A stretch of 56,010 nt of DNA from a virus, in IMG/VR virus record IMGVR_UViG_3300012005_000008, positions 1 to 56,010 of that record. One strand, 5' to 3'. Every line of letters begins with the position of its first letter. The first letter of the stretch is position 1. The position numbers and the translations under genes were made by a program. This document shows positions 15,010 through 25,000 of this stretch, piece by piece. The notes beneath the pieces are model-generated. The model made no database searches, was not told the DNA's origin, and was given only the letters and a program-made list of their open reading frames with translations.

Positions 15010-15998
15010 TGGAAGCATCAGCTTATAAAGTATCAATTACATGCATGGGTCAAACAGTAACGTTTGAAGCCTCATCTCCTGTGACTGAATCGAGGACGGC
15101 GTCTTGGGATCAATACAACGTTGTCCACTTACCAACTTCATTGTTTGCTTATCGTGGAACATCTCATCGTTCTTACCAGGTGTCTGGTAAGTTGGTGTCA
15201 CGCACCCCCGACGAAGCAACGATCAATGCTAGGTACCTCAACCTAATCCGCAGTTGGGTTCAACCTGATTTCGGAGCTTCTGGAGCTACGCCACCGATCG
15301 TTTATCTTACCGCGTATGCTAACTCAAATATCAAGCAGCTGTCTTGTTTTGTTCGTACGTACAGCTGGCAATTTACAGATGAGGTTGATTATATCTTCAA
15401 CGGTGAACAGCCGATGCCAGTGATCGGAGTTTTGTCGGTTGATCTAGAAGAGATCTATTCAGCGACAGAGATCACACAAGTTACTCCTTGGAAGATCAAG
15501 GATGCATCTGGTTCTGTTTTAAGCGGCAGTGTTCCATTTTCCTCTCTTGGTAATAATCTATCTTTCCAAGGGTTAGCGACAAAGGCGATCTCCGCAGAAC
15601 AGCAGATTAGTGGATTATTCAATCAGATCGCTAACGCTGACCTGTCTCAAAATCCGTTATCATCCATCGTCAATAATAGCCCACAATTGTCATCAGTTAC
15701 AAAGGGAATCTCTTCGATCACTAACAATCAGTTTATCTCTGGTGTGAGCGCCCCAGTCGCTAATCAGGTTCCAACTACAGCACCCCCTCCATTGGTCTCT
15801 AATCCAAATCCACCACCATCGATTCCAGAAGGTTATACAGTTGATGGTAGCTCTGGTAATGTTTCTGATGCTAGCGGTAACCTAGATCCAAACCTAACAT
15901 CTCAATCTAACAGCTACCAACCATTCGTTGTTGCTGAAGCTGATACGTTCGGCCGTAACTCTCTGTCAAACGACGGACCATCTTTCCCTGACGCATAA
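15009..15998 (+). CDS. Baseplate tail-tube initiator-like protein (gp48/gp54 type)
   Basis: A 329-residue protein. The middle (LNLIRSWVQPDFG, then CFVRTYSWQFTDEVDYIF, then VIGVLSVDLEEIY, about residues 75-155) resembles the gp48/gp54 class that caps the hub and seeds tail-tube polymerisation. The C-terminal 120 residues are Ser/Asn/Pro-rich and probably flexible. It precedes gp53 by one base. The distinction between gp48 and gp54 cannot be made by eye. Confidence 0.65.
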   Translation: MEASAYKVSITCMGQTVTFEASSPVTESRTASWDQYNVVHLPTSLFAYRGTSHRSYQVSGKLVSRTPDEATINARYLNLIRSWVQPDFGASGATPPIVYLTAYANSNIKQLSCFVRTYSWQFTDEVDYIFNGEQPMPVIGVLSVDLEEIYSATEITQVTPWKIKDASGSVLSGSVPFSSLGNNLSFQGLATKAISAEQQISGLFNQIANADLSQNPLSSIVNNSPQLSSVTKGISSITNNQFISGVSAPVANQVPTTAPPPLVSNPNPPPSIPEGYTVDGSSGNVSDASGNLDPNLTSQSNSYQPFVVAEADTFGRNSLSNDGPSFPDA

Positions 15999-15999
15999 C

Positions 16000-16359
16000 A
16001 TGGCATACTCTCTAAAAGATTCTACTTACAATACAAAGAACGGTCGTTACGTTCTTGGCGGAACGACCGAACGATCGATCTTCGCCTTAGAGTGGTGGGA
16101 TAAAGTTAACATGACCCGTGACCCTTCAGACCTACTTTACGTGATGGAGAAGAAATATGAAAGTCGTCCAGATCAATTAGGATTCTTATTCTATGGCGAT
16201 AATAACTTGTGGTGGATCATCTGTCAATTCAACGGTATCCTCGACCCGGCGACCGAGCTAATTGAGGGAAAGATTCTCATGATACCGACGATGGATCGTA
16301 TTAAGAAAGAGCTAACGGCAGGAGCTCCTGGAGGAGTTCCATCGACTAGGAACAAATAA
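16000..16359 (+). CDS. 53: Baseplate wedge protein gp53-like
   Basis: A 119-residue protein beginning at ATG 16000, directly after the previous stop; a longer frame from 15928 would overlap the preceding gene by 71 bases. The pattern YESRPDQLGFLFYGDNNLWWIICQFN and then IPTMDRI is typical of gp53, a LysM-like wedge protein that links wedges in the baseplate. It is shorter than T4 gp53 (about 196 residues), as in other large relatives. Confidence 0.85.
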   Translation: MAYSLKDSTYNTKNGRYVLGGTTERSIFALEWWDKVNMTRDPSDLLYVMEKKYESRPDQLGFLFYGDNNLWWIICQFNGILDPATELIEGKILMIPTMDRIKKELTAGAPGGVPSTRNK

Positions 16360-16364
16360 AATAT

Positions 16365-18017
16365 ATGGCATATCCAGCAAATATACTAGATCCCTTCAAG
16401 AGCTATGTTTATCACTTTGAGCTCCATGCGGCCAGCACTTGGGACGCTCTTAAGTCATTAGAAACTCAAGATTTAAACGCGGTGACCACCCCATATGCTC
16501 CAAACGGTACACTGTTGATTAACACCAGAAGAGATGCTCATCAAACTATTGATGATGTTAAGTATCATTACACCGGTCCTTTCATTAACACTGAAAACAT
16601 CATGTCCCCGGCCGGGAACGTTTCGATGACAGTATTTGAACCAAACGGAGTATCTTTTGTTGAGAAGTTAGAAGAGCTAAAACGTCAATATAATGTGTCT
16701 AACTTTGCTGGAAGCATTCAGTTTGTTTTAAAGATATTCTTTGTTGGGCGATATGCAGATAATTCAATTGAAACATTACCAGCAATCGTTATTCCCATGA
16801 AGCTTGATAAGATAGAAGCTGAATTTAACCACATGGGTGGCCGATATAGCATCTTATTTCAAATATCGGCCGGCGGACTATTACCGACCCCAGATAATCG
16901 ACTCGCTAATCTTCTAGCATATACTAATAAGGACGTGTACATTAAAGCTAAAACTTTACCAGAAGCTTTAACATTCTTGCAAAATAAGCTCAATGACAAT
17001 AAAGATTTTGTTTATGAAGAAGAGCGAACGGTAGGTAGAAAGATTCGATATCAAATCACGTATGATCCAGAGATAGTTGGAGATTTGAAGTTGGTAACTA
17101 CTAAGTCATTTAAGCCTGGAGACGTAGCTCAAATACCGCTTGATCGTCATCTAACTATTATGGAATGGATCAAACAACTTGTCATGAGTAGTAAGGACGT
17201 GACTGATATGATCTATGCTTCAGCCGCCGGCTTACAGCAGCCAAAGCATCCAGATGTTAAAATTCCAACATATACCGCCAGGGTTGAACTCACAGATAGT
17301 GAAGTTATCTTAGCGTATCATGTTCATGTTTACACAGGACAATCTATTCCAGGGGCGGGAGAAATTTTCTTTGATTACTTATTTTCTGATCCTGGTAAGA
17401 ATGTTGATGTGATGGACTTTGCAATTAAGTACAACAATATTTTGGGATATCTATCATCTACTAAATCTGGAGCTGTTCCAGTTGAGACAGGACAAGATCC
17501 AAAATCTCCAAAGGCTAATCCTGGGGTAACCTCGCGTGGTCCAATAGTTCCAGATAGAGCTCAAAATCCAGATAAGAATCCTCAATCATCAACTCAATCT
17601 GTTGCGAGAGAGATCTCTCAAAATGATATCGATGCGATGCCAACCGACGTTCGAGATGCAAAACGTGGTTATCCAAATAGTACGCACGATGCAGTATTAT
17701 CAAAGGGTTTAGCTTTTGACACGCTTATGATGGCCGTCAGCGGTAGCGCTAACCAATCATTTAGAATTAGGGGATATTACCAACTATTAGCTCCTTGCAT
17801 CCCTACACCAGACGGTCAGAACCTTGGGTTCGGTACTAAGGGTGGAATTTGGATAAAGGTTAATATCCGAGATCAATTTAAGCGCCCATTCTTCTACACT
17901 AGTTGGTATCAACTTTTATCGGTTGAGCATCACTTTAGCAATGGATTGTTTACTCAAAACTTAATCACTACGATCTCTCCAGAAGCTCAAAAGAAGTTTG
18001 CACAAGGGATCTCATGA
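16365..18017 (+). CDS. Putative baseplate hub protein (gp27 position)
   Basis: A 550-residue protein immediately upstream of, and overlapping by 4 bases, the gp5-like spike gene. The N-terminus (ILDPFKSYVYHFELHA) and mainly beta sequence with a Pro/Ser/Asn-rich insert (residues ~365-420) suggest a multi-domain hub. In T4 the spike gp5 sits on a trimer of gp27, so this is a candidate for that role. Sequence similarity to gp27 was not recognised. Confidence 0.55.
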   Translation: MAYPANILDPFKSYVYHFELHAASTWDALKSLETQDLNAVTTPYAPNGTLLINTRRDAHQTIDDVKYHYTGPFINTENIMSPAGNVSMTVFEPNGVSFVEKLEELKRQYNVSNFAGSIQFVLKIFFVGRYADNSIETLPAIVIPMKLDKIEAEFNHMGGRYSILFQISAGGLLPTPDNRLANLLAYTNKDVYIKAKTLPEALTFLQNKLNDNKDFVYEEERTVGRKIRYQITYDPEIVGDLKLVTTKSFKPGDVAQIPLDRHLTIMEWIKQLVMSSKDVTDMIYASAAGLQQPKHPDVKIPTYTARVELTDSEVILAYHVHVYTGQSIPGAGEIFFDYLFSDPGKNVDVMDFAIKYNNILGYLSSTKSGAVPVETGQDPKSPKANPGVTSRGPIVPDRAQNPDKNPQSSTQSVAREISQNDIDAMPTDVRDAKRGYPNSTHDAVLSKGLAFDTLMMAVSGSANQSFRIRGYYQLLAPCIPTPDGQNLGFGTKGGIWIKVNIRDQFKRPFFYTSWYQLLSVEHHFSNGLFTQNLITTISPEAQKKFAQGIS

Positions 18018-19507
18018 AACACGCTAACTCCCACGGATTTAATACATCTCTTTGTATCGGCATCGTCAAGAATAATGCTGATCCTGCTGAGCATGGACGT
18101 CTGCAGATCTGGATTCCATCGATGGACAGCTCTAATTATACCATCGAAGAAATCCCGTGGGCGATGTATGTGTCTCCGTATGGTGGGGTGACGGCTAACT
18201 TTAAAGTTGGTCGAGAGCAAGAAGATGTACCAGGAGCTTCTTCCTATGGATTCTGGGCCATCCCTAAAAATGGTGCCCAGGTGCTGTGCGGTTTTCTAGA
18301 AGGAGATCCATCAGTTCGATTCTGGCTGGGTTGTATCTACATGCCAGAGATGAATCGTACTCTACCCCAGGCGATCAACGGACCAGATGGACCTTCATCT
18401 GAGATTGACGAAACTGGAGTTTATCCTCAGAAGGCAATGCCACACTATGCGAAAAACTTAAAGGAAGCTGGTTTAGCTTTGGGAGCTCAACACTTTAAGA
18501 CGCGCGGCGGTTGGGAGCGCTCGGTGTCTCACCCATCTAACAAGAATGATAATAAACCTAGAGATGATGGATATGCCACGAAGGCAATGGATCCAAGCCA
18601 AGCAGATTCTCAGGTAGTTTCTCTTACTACACCGGGTAGACACTTCATCACGATGTCAGACGTTGATGATAATTGTCGCATGAGATTTAAGACGACCGCC
18701 GGGACACAGATCATCCTAGATGATACTAACGAACGTATCTACATCTCTACGGCGCAAGGTAGAAATTATATAGAGCTTGATGAAACAAATGGTAAGATCT
18801 ATTTTTACTCGTCTTCTAAGTTAAACTTCCACTCGGAGAATGATATTAACATGTACTCCGATTCAAACATTAACATCGTGGCCAAGAAGCGAGTAAATAT
18901 TCAATCTGAAGAGCGCGGTGTAAAGATTCAATCAAAGATGGGATTGCAATTTTTATCGTCTGCAGCTGACATTAAGATTACGGCATCAAGGTCGATCCAC
19001 CTTAAAACTACAGGCGGTGCATCATCTGGAGGGGTTGGCGAATCATCAGCTTGCAACGCTCCTCCATATGCAAATCAAGCTTTGGGGTTAGTTAGAGATT
19101 ATGCTGAGGACGCTAGTTCGGGATCTAGCAGCATCTTCATTAATTCAGTTGACGCGGTGGAAGTTCGTTCAGATGGCGCCGCTGTTAACCTAACAGGCAA
19201 CGGTCCAATTAACTTAAGCTCCATGGGTGGAAATATTAACCTAGAAGCTAGCGCGACGCTTAACTTGGCTGGAGGTTCTATCGCAACGCGAGGAGAGGGG
19301 GTCCTAGGTATGTATGCTGGCGAAGTTATGATGGAACCAGTATTTTCTTATGATGATGCAGGAGGAGCTGAGACGGCATCTTCAGCTGATGCTGTTAGTG
19401 GAGACACGATTAAGGACAAGATGGTAGTTCCAAAACATGAATCGTGGGTCAGAGATGAAGATGAAGGTCAATGTAAAACACAACGCAACAAAAAGTACGT
19501 AGGATAA
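18014..19507 (+). CDS. 5: Central tail spike, gp5-like without lysozyme domain
   Basis: A 497-residue protein. Residues ~12-140 form the OB-fold seen in gp5/VgrG proteins (GIVKNNADPAEHGRLQIWIP, then GFWAIPKNGAQVLCGFLEGD). From ~210 onward there are short beta repeats (DINMYSDSNINIVAKKRVN and similar) that build the triple-stranded beta-helix needle. The lysozyme domain that T4 gp5 carries between these parts is absent: only about 70 polar residues link them. The protein would puncture the outer membrane but needs another enzyme to cross peptidoglycan. Confidence 0.88.
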   Translation: MKHANSHGFNTSLCIGIVKNNADPAEHGRLQIWIPSMDSSNYTIEEIPWAMYVSPYGGVTANFKVGREQEDVPGASSYGFWAIPKNGAQVLCGFLEGDPSVRFWLGCIYMPEMNRTLPQAINGPDGPSSEIDETGVYPQKAMPHYAKNLKEAGLALGAQHFKTRGGWERSVSHPSNKNDNKPRDDGYATKAMDPSQADSQVVSLTTPGRHFITMSDVDDNCRMRFKTTAGTQIILDDTNERIYISTAQGRNYIELDETNGKIYFYSSSKLNFHSENDINMYSDSNINIVAKKRVNIQSEERGVKIQSKMGLQFLSSAADIKITASRSIHLKTTGGASSGGVGESSACNAPPYANQALGLVRDYAEDASSGSSSIFINSVDAVEVRSDGAAVNLTGNGPINLSSMGGNINLEASATLNLAGGSIATRGEGVLGMYAGEVMMEPVFSYDDAGGAETASSADAVSGDTIKDKMVVPKHESWVRDEDEGQCKTQRNKKYVG

Positions 19508-19511
19508 GATC

Positions 19512-19898
19512 ATGTTCAACAAAGTTAAAAAAGTATTTTACAAGGGCTTTACCACACGCAACTACGCGGAGAGGGGCGGGACCTTTGCGATATACAACGT
19601 AGAATGCATTCAGCAAGACTTGCTGAATGAGATCTTTACTGTGCGCGGAGAGAGATTACACATGCCTAGATATGGAACAAGCATCCCATTGATGGTGTTT
19701 GAACTTGATGATCCTCAAACTCAAGCAATTATCTTAGATGACCTAACAACGGTCTTCAAGAATGAGCCAAGGGTAAAGATGCTCAACCTTGATTTCTTAC
19801 CGATAACGCAAAAGGGAATCTTGATTGTTATCGCTCGGCTTAACTATATTGAGTTTGAGGTGGTTCAAGACCTGCGCATCGAGATCACCTCTCGCTAA
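19512..19898 (+). CDS. 25: Baseplate wedge protein gp25-like
   Basis: A 128-residue protein of the gp25/GPW family. It has the typical order NEIFTVRGERLHMPRYGTS, then a helix, then KNEPRVKMLNL with the conserved EPR core. In contractile machines gp25 joins the wedge to the sheath initiator region. It begins 4 bases after the spike gene and ends the first late operon. Confidence 0.9.
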   Translation: MFNKVKKVFYKGFTTRNYAERGGTFAIYNVECIQQDLLNEIFTVRGERLHMPRYGTSIPLMVFELDDPQTQAIILDDLTTVFKNEPRVKMLNLDFLPITQKGILIVIARLNYIEFEVVQDLRIEITSR

Positions 19899-19920
19899 AA
19901 CAATTTTCTACGTACGTCTA

Positions 19921-19968
19921 GGGTGATCTTTGGACGTGGTAAGATATCAACACGAAAGATCCAAACCC
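19921..19968. terminator. Hairpin between convergent genes
   Basis: An imperfect inverted repeat: GGGT/ACCC at the base, GATCTTT (19925-19931) with AAAGATC (19955-19961), and CGTG with CACG around a 12-base loop. It lies in the 82-base gap between gp25 (plus) and the 88-residue gene (minus), where a bidirectional transcription stop would be useful. No long T tract follows, so it may be factor-dependent or only a barrier. Confidence 0.5.
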
Positions 19969-19980
19969 GAAAGTTAATTC

Positions 19981-20247
19981 TCACGTCTTTTTCTCCAATA
20001 CGATATCAAACTTCATGTTATTAAGGTCGATGTCCATCCCAGACCAATCACCCCCGCCAGGAACTTGGAAGCTCACCGACTTGATTTCCCAGCCATCACA
20101 AGAATTATGGCCGAGCACAGATTCTAACATTGAATGACTGGCAAAGCGGGCTTCATCACGTAACGCATTTAGAATGATATCTTCGTTGAGTTTAACCGAA
20201 ACATTTAGCGTTTCGACCGTCCGTATTTTAGCATCAATGATCTTCAT
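19981..20247 (-). CDS. Small hypothetical protein
   Basis: An 88-residue mixed alpha/beta protein (MKIIDAKIRTVETLNVSVKL) with no recognised family. It is coupled by ATGA overlap to the CYTH phosphatase gene and is the last gene of an antisense island between gp25 and gp6. Confidence 0.6.
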   Translation of the reverse strand: MKIIDAKIRTVETLNVSVKLNEDIILNALRDEARFASHSMLESVLGHNSCDGWEIKSVSFQVPGGGDWSGMDIDLNNMKFDIVLEKKT

Positions 20248-20750
20248 AATTCAGAATCCATTATATCTTGGTCATTTGGTGGCATACCTAGCTCAGCGAG
20301 AGAAAAATTTGAATATAGAGGATCATGGCTAACTTCTTTCCCTATCCATGGTGGTAGGTCAACCACCTCATCTTCTGATGCAAGCTCAACCTCAACCATC
20401 ATAAAACCTTCAAGAGCCCCATGAAACTTATCTATTTCGAACACGTGACCTCGAAATTCAAATTCATATCGAGTTTTTGAGATGGTGTAGATGGCAAGCT
20501 TGTCAAGCATCTCGAGCGCGTCTTCATACGGGATCTCATACTCATACTCGTCTCGAGAGACGAGTCCGCTACCCTTGATGGTCAAGTATCCGTAAAAATG
20601 ATCAGACGTGCAGATCCATTGCTTGATGGTCCGTACTCGGACAACCACGCCGCTATCTGATAGGTAACCTTGGGTTATTTCTTTTCCTGGCAGTCCGTCA
20701 AATATCGTGTGATCGTTGAGAAGAAACTTTCGTTCTATTTCTGTAGCCAT
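20244..20750 (-). CDS. CYTH-domain triphosphatase
   Basis: A 168-residue CYTH protein with the diagnostic N-terminal ExExK (TEIERKFLL, Glu4, Glu6, Lys8). Charged residues for the triphosphate tunnel follow: VRVRTI, YLTIKG, the acidic EYEYEIPYEDA and KTRYEFEFRG, EIDKFHG, and VEVELAS near the end. Such enzymes hydrolyse inorganic triphosphate, thiamine triphosphate or act as adenylate cyclases. The short size fits a stand-alone bacterial triphosphatase. The role for a phage is not established; nucleotide or polyphosphate metabolism is possible. Confidence 0.85.
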   Translation of the reverse strand: MATEIERKFLLNDHTIFDGLPGKEITQGYLSDSGVVVRVRTIKQWICTSDHFYGYLTIKGSGLVSRDEYEYEIPYEDALEMLDKLAIYTISKTRYEFEFRGHVFEIDKFHGALEGFMMVEVELASEDEVVDLPPWIGKEVSHDPLYSNFSLAELGMPPNDQDIMDSEL

Positions 20751-20770
20751 AGGAATCCTTTAGGATTGAA

Positions 20771-21202
20771 TTATTTAGGAAGAACGATCCAACGATCAGA
20801 GATCGCTTCTATATGATCAGGATCGATATTCGTAAAATTAAAGTATGCGAAAGATTCTTCACGGATCTTAATAGCTCGCTGTCGCAACCTTTCTTCAAGA
20901 GGCAGCTTTCGATATCCAGGAACTAGTTCATTACAGCGATCCATGACAACAAAGAGAGAGTGATCATAGTCTCCGTAGGTGACATACTCGATTGGAGCTT
21001 CTACGATGTATTTGTGCTCGAATGACCGTAGGGATCGATTTACGTAGGCATATCCATATGCTTTTGGAAAGTAAAGACCAAGCTCGTCAGCTACTTGCTT
21101 GTATATTGGCCAAACTATGTTGAATGTTGGAGAAGGTGATTGGGCGCTGGTGATGATAGATCCGGGTTGAATCTCTTTGCTGGAGTAGTGAATAGCTTGC
21201 AT
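20771..21202 (-). CDS. Hypothetical protein
   Basis: A 143-residue protein (MQAIHYSSKEIQPGS) with no recognised domain. The C-terminal half has a basic helix (LPLEERLRQRAIKIREESF). It is the first gene behind a TTTACT-N17-TATAAT promoter, so it probably starts an early transcript that continues into the CYTH gene. AGGAG precedes the ATG. Confidence 0.65.
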   Translation of the reverse strand: MQAIHYSSKEIQPGSIITSAQSPSPTFNIVWPIYKQVADELGLYFPKAYGYAYVNRSLRSFEHKYIVEAPIEYVTYGDYDHSLFVVMDRCNELVPGYRKLPLEERLRQRAIKIREESFAYFNFTNIDPDHIEAISDRWIVLPK

Positions 21203-21242
21203 GTAGTCTCCTATTTTAATGAGAGAGCTGATCGTGAAGCTA

Positions 21243-21271
21243 ATTATAACCTACTAACTGGAGAAAGTAAA
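21243..21271 (-). promoter_or_regulatory. Early-type promoter TTTACT-N17-TATAAT
   Basis: The minus strand reads TTTACT (plus 21266-21271), 17 bases, then TATAAT (plus 21243-21248), about 40 bases ahead of the gene starting at 21202. Confidence 0.75.
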
Positions 21272-21955
21272 CTACAATCCAGCGAACTCCTCAAGCTTCA
21301 GGTGAGATTCGAGCTCATCTTGGGCGGCCAGAACTCCGGCCTTGCCGTCTTTGATATGTTTGTTGACGATTCCAAAGGCCATCATGAGTCGCTCCTTGGC
21401 ATTTCTCGGAGTAAATTCGCCGCTAATCATAGCATTTTTAGGGAATCGTAAAGATCTTATACCTTCGATCAAGATGAGACCTAAGATTGGACCTCGAATT
21501 GGATTCGCGTCAATTGAAATAAATCCATTGATTTTCTTGAGCTTTTTGTGAATGTCCTTTAGCGTCCTAATCTTATTTCCATACAGCTCTACAGAACCTA
21601 AAATTGTAGATGGAATTCCATCTACAGATGTGATCTTGGCGTTATTGAGCTGTAGGCTCCCGTTGATAGTTTTCGGAAAATTTTCAAACGAAGAGATGCT
21701 AGAATATGATAAAAACAGCATATCCCCATCAACTGAATTCATCTTAAATGGGAATGTAGATTCTGCGACATTCCTCTTGAACACCATATTAGCTTCATAG
21801 TCGATGCCATCGTCGGTGAGGTAAAGCTTCCCTGGCTTGAAGTTATCTAGATGATCAAAAAACCATCGCTCGATGCTCTTACGGTGCTCGGCGTCGCCTA
21901 CCCCGCGGTCCACACCTAGACCGTTTTCTTTGAGAAATTGCTTGAAAGTAACCAT
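21272..21955 (-). CDS. LRR-like protein with capsid-targeting-like N-terminus
   Basis: A 227-residue protein. The likely start is the ATG at 21955 (MVTFKQFLKENGLG); an upstream ATG would add 11 residues across the divergent gp6 leader. Residues ~75-165 hold short degenerate repeats (SLQLNNAKITSVDGIPSTI, then SVELYGNKIRTLKDI) in the style of leucine-rich repeats. The C-terminus (KDGKAGVLAAQDELESHL and EEFAGL) closely parallels the end of the protein at 48268-48810, so the two are paralogues. The N-terminus resembles the T4 internal-protein leader MKTYQEFIAE. Function unknown. Confidence 0.7.
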   Translation of the reverse strand: MVTFKQFLKENGLGVDRGVGDAEHRKSIERWFFDHLDNFKPGKLYLTDDGIDYEANMVFKRNVAESTFPFKMNSVDGDMLFLSYSSISSFENFPKTINGSLQLNNAKITSVDGIPSTILGSVELYGNKIRTLKDIHKKLKKINGFISIDANPIRGPILGLILIEGIRSLRFPKNAMISGEFTPRNAKERLMMAFGIVNKHIKDGKAGVLAAQDELESHLKLEEFAGL

Positions 21956-21989
21956 GAAATATTTATCATGGCTTGGAGGAGCTAACAAC

Positions 21990-21997
21990 TATAAATA
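21990..21997 (+). promoter_or_regulatory. Putative late promoter TATAAATA
   Basis: Exact late octamer, 26 bases before the ATG of the gp6-like gene at 22024. Confidence 0.65.
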
Positions 21998-22023
21998 CCT
22001 ACAAATTCTTTAGAGAGCAATCG

Positions 22024-25000
22024 ATGTCCACATCTCCTCTGTTATCAACCGCCGAATCTTGGGAAAGAGTGTATAAGGCATTCGAGGAAGTTAACTTTAC
22101 CGCGTACGATTATGATTCGGTCAAGCAATCTCTCCTCGATTATCTTAAGTTCAACTACCCTGAGCACTTCAATGATTACATTGAGTCGAGCCAGCTGGTC
22201 GCTATCGCTGAGATGTTCGCTTATATTGCCGAACAGCTAGCGTACCGCGTGGACATGTCTGTCCACGAGAACTTGCTTCCTACCGCCACTAGAAAACAAT
22301 CTATCTTGCGTTTAGCGAAGTTGATCTCTTACACGGCTTCTAGGAACATTCCACTTCGAGGGTTGGTCAAGATCAACTCCATCTCTACATCGGAAGACAT
22401 TCGAGATTCTCAAGGTAATTCTTTATCTAATCGTGTTGTTAAGTGGAATGATTCCAACAATCAACTCTGGAGAGAACAATTCTTCATCGTCATCAACAAG
22501 ATCTTAACCCAGTCATTTGGTAATCCATTTAAGTCTTTCCAGATCGATGACACGGTGTTTACACAATATGAGTTCAAGAATGTGGTTGAAACGGAATCAG
22601 ACCGCAGCTCATTCCGTAACGGTGTGTTGCGTTTAAAGGTATCTTCTAATGGGGTCGATATCCCGTTTGAGCTAGTTCCGGCCGACGTTGACCAAGATGG
22701 TGTGTTTGAACGTTCTCCAAATCAAAACGCTTACTTCACCTTGCTATATGGAGATGATGGATACGGAGATGCATCTGATACCACTGGTTTTATGATGTTC
22801 TTGAAGCAAGGAATCCTTGGAAAGTACACATACACCTTTGACAAGAAACTTCCAAATAGAGTTCTAGATCTTAATGTGACTAATATCAATGATGTTGATG
22901 TTTGGGTGCAAAGTGTAGATCAGCAAGGAGTGATAACTACAGAGTGGGATAATGTTCCAAGCGTATCTGGATCTAACCTAGCCTTCAACAATATTCAATC
23001 TCGTACCAAGTACGAGATTGAGACCCTTGAAGATGACCAGATCAGATTATTGTTTGGTGATGGGGATTTTGCTGATATACCAGCTGGAACATTTAATATC
23101 TGGGCTCGCCAATCATCGAGCGGTGGAATTGAAATCACAAAAAGCCAGATCGTAGAACAATCAGAAACATTTCTCTACACATCCAAGATCGGTAAGCAAG
23201 AAAGTTGCACCGTTACCTATTCATTAGTTTCTGCACTGCAAAATTCTTCCGACTCAGAGGACTCTGAGCATATTCGTGCAGCTGCTCCCGCGGTATACTA
23301 TACGCAAAATCGTATGGTCAACGGAGAAGATTACAACAGTTTTTTCCTAAAAGATCCTTCTATCCTTCGCTTAAAAGCGATCAACCGTACATTTGCCGGT
23401 CAGCCTAAGTACATTGACTGGAATGACGCGTCTGGTAATTATCAAAATATTAAATTGTTTGGTAATGACGCTCGCATTTACTATGATATCACTGCAGGAA
23501 CAGAATCTATACAATCTTCGGCTCGTAGCTTGATTGATAAGGTTTTAGAGCCAGCCCTCTCTGACGCTGGTATCAGGAACTTGATTCTGTATTCTTTTTA
23601 TAATACGTCAAACATTCTCAAGAAAGCTTTCATACGCCCTCGACCAGCCTTCATCGAAGACACGACACAAATTGTATTTGGATATCCGCTCAAGGAAAAA
23701 ACTCTAATTCAAGGAGCTTTAGATCGTCATTGGTATGGTGAACCCGATAGCGCCGTCTTGCTTGACATTAACCTATCAGAAACATCTCAGCTTACGAAGA
23801 CTCCTTACGCGATCGTTAATGGGGATACAGATCAATTGATCTATGATTCTAACTTGAAGATGGTAGTGAAAAACTTTATCACCGGTACATACACCTTAGT
23901 ACCAACCCCAGGAAACATCTCAGGAATTCAAGAGTCGTCAATTCGTCAGAAGCGCTTTGGTATTCAGTTCAATCCAGATCGTCCATTCGCCTCACAGCTT
24001 AGGATTGTACAATGGACGCAAAATCCGGCTGACATTCTTGACGCTGATTACCTAGACGGCTCTGACATTGAGCAAGCTGTTTCAGTAGCAGAAACAGTTA
24101 CCGTGGAGATAACTGGAACTGATGGAACATTTTCAGTCCATGGCTCAGTAACAGGCGATCACCCCCCAGGAATCGTTGGAGAAGTTTATCTCAATGAGTA
24201 CATGCACTTCTTGATTCAATTTCCAAAAGCCGCAACCGACACTAGCATCTATCTAGGAGACGCCTTTATCATTGATGTGGTCCCAACGCTTGATGGGTTA
24301 TTAACAGCCGTCATTTATAAACAAAATCTAACAGGCGTGTTTGAGCTGATTGATGAGAATATCTTAACGGCTAATTCTGAAGCGATGCCATATGATCCTA
24401 CTGAACCATCTCAATCGTGGTACATGATCGTAGAGCGTGTTGATGATCCACAAGGGCAGCTGAGCTATTGGAAAGTTACTAAGCGAAACTTCAATTTGGT
24501 TGTTGAATCTCCTACTACTAAATTTTTCTTTGATAGAGACTCTAACTTAATAGATCCTGACACAAAGTTGATAGTTCATGACTCAATAAGAATATTGAAG
24601 TCTAATTTAGACGTAACTCGCGTTAAAGCGATTGGTATCGATCAAGTTTATGATGTCGTTAATGACGTTAAATATCCAAACGGAGAAACCAATTACAACG
24701 CGCTGTCGATCATGACCGACACGATTCAAAGCCCAGACACCACTGAGTTTCTTCGCTTCATCGGTCCAACTGATTATGTTTACTTTACGATAGACGCGTT
24801 GACAGGTAAGCTTATTCCTATTAAGGCTACACCATTCATCGCAAATCAAGGCTGGATCAATGACACCTCTGGGAATTATGTCCGTAAGGCCGGACGTGAA
24901 CAGCTCGACTTTATGTGGCAACACTTTACCGCCAATGATCACCTAATAGATCCATCAGTATCTAATATCATTGATGTATATGTGATCACTCGTGGATATT

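Noticed and set aside
20771-20778. Minus-strand CTAAATAA upstream of the CYTH gene
   Set aside because: It contains the stop codon of the preceding gene and is explained by it; the early promoter at 21243 already serves this transcript.
21957-21964. Minus-strand GATAAATA just before the LRR-like start
   Set aside because: It lies only a few bases from the ATG at 21955 and would leave no leader; probably chance.
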